Shown piece by piece: positions 5,426-5,731 of a stretch of DNA of 5,731 nt. This DNA is from Christensenellaceae bacterium (GTDB taxonomy: Bacteria > Bacillota > Clostridia > Christensenellales > CAAEEZ01), in the NCBI GenBank assembly GCA_020024085.1, contig JAHHUG010000080.1, forward strand, positions 1 through 5,731, written 5' to 3'. The notes beneath the pieces were generated by a model that was not told where the DNA came from, made no database searches, and saw only the letters and a program-made list of their open reading frames with translations. The number at the start of each line of letters is the position of its first letter. Positions within the stretch are counted from its first letter, which is position 1. Both the position numbers and the translations under genes were made by a program.

Positions 5426-5731
5426 ATTACCCTTTTACAACAATCTATCAACTTTACAATTTATCAACACTTGCACATACAAGAATATATCTATATGAAA
5501 CTATTTTAACTTGCTCATTTGTTTTACATAATATATACGGGAAATCAATTTACTCCACTTTTATACTCATTATAAATAAATCATTTACGCTAAAATTTTA
5601 CAAGATAAATTCGCACTAGATAAGTTATTATATACAAAACATATATTAAATGAAAAAACATACCTAAATAAAAGTATTTTACATATTTATAATATATGAA
5701 TTTAGCAACAAAAAAAGCACTAAAAACTTAG
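5426..5731. other. Gene-free A+T-rich spacer at the right end
   Basis: No reading frame with a plausible ribosome-binding site is visible on either strand in these 306 nt, and I recognise no tRNA, riboswitch or insertion-sequence end. Promoter-like hexamers occur (for example TTTACT at 5549 with TATAAA 16 nt on), but no gene follows them within the window and the base composition makes such matches common. The extreme right end carries a probable partial terminator. Confidence 0.7.
5710..5731 (-). terminator. Probable minus-strand terminator cut by the right window edge
   Basis: On the plus strand seven A residues (5710-5716) precede GCACTAA (5717-5723), a loop AAAC, then TTAG at the last four bases. 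CTAA/TTAG already pair; if the next bases are TGC the stem reaches 7 bp. Read on the minus strand this is a hairpin followed by seven T residues, the form of an intrinsic terminator for a gene converging from the right. Only part of the stem is visible. Confidence 0.45.

Noticed and set aside
5549..5576. TTTACT - 16 nt - TATAAA promoter-like pair in the right spacer
   Set aside because: It is only moderately matched, no gene or RNA is recognisable downstream within the window, and such pairs are expected by chance in this composition.

Overview
The window is strongly A+T-rich. It has consensus GGAGG/AAGGAG ribosome-binding sites, a lipoprotein-type solute receptor and short intergenic spacers. 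Together with the protein types, this points to a low-GC Firmicute, most likely an anaerobic Clostridia member of a gut or fibre-degrading community. That placement is inferred from composition and protein style, not from a marker gene.

Layout. At the left edge (1-43, minus strand) lie the first 14 codons of a gene that runs out of the window; it has a good ribosome-binding site and a near-consensus promoter at 73-101. Transcribed away from it, after an A+T-rich leader with no convincing promoter or riboswitch, comes a compact three-gene cassette (275-2822). It encodes a lipoprotein of the NMT1/THI5-like (SsuA/ThiY-type) substrate-binding family, an ABC ATPase and a single inner-membrane permease. 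Stop and start are 11 nt apart between the first two genes and overlap by 22 nt between the second and third, so this is one translationally linked importer operon. Its ligand cannot be read from the sequence. The family carries thiamine-pyrimidine precursors, riboflavin, sulfonates, nitrate and similar small molecules, and no TPP riboswitch or biosynthetic gene is present to decide.

A 166-nt spacer follows (2823-2988). It has no intrinsic terminator but does have a strong extended -10 promoter (2902-2930) and, over the expected transcription start, a 24-bp imperfect palindrome (2933-2956) that looks like a repressor operator. This unit drives a large glycoside hydrolase family 3 enzyme (2989-5382), a leaderless and presumably cytoplasmic beta-glucosidase with a C-terminal extension beyond its fibronectin-III-like domain. 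A clear Rho-independent terminator closes it at 5398-5425. The last 306 nt hold no gene. The final bases look like the proximal part of another hairpin terminator cut by the window edge, which would serve a minus-strand gene arriving from the right.

The importer and the glucosidase are adjacent and co-oriented but appear to be separate transcription units. An NMT1-type importer is not expected to supply oligosaccharides, so I see no evidence that they form one pathway. I found no mobile element, CRISPR array, RNA gene or clearly novel system. The most informative oddities are the operator-like palindrome, the glucosidase C-terminal extension and the undefined ligand of the importer.
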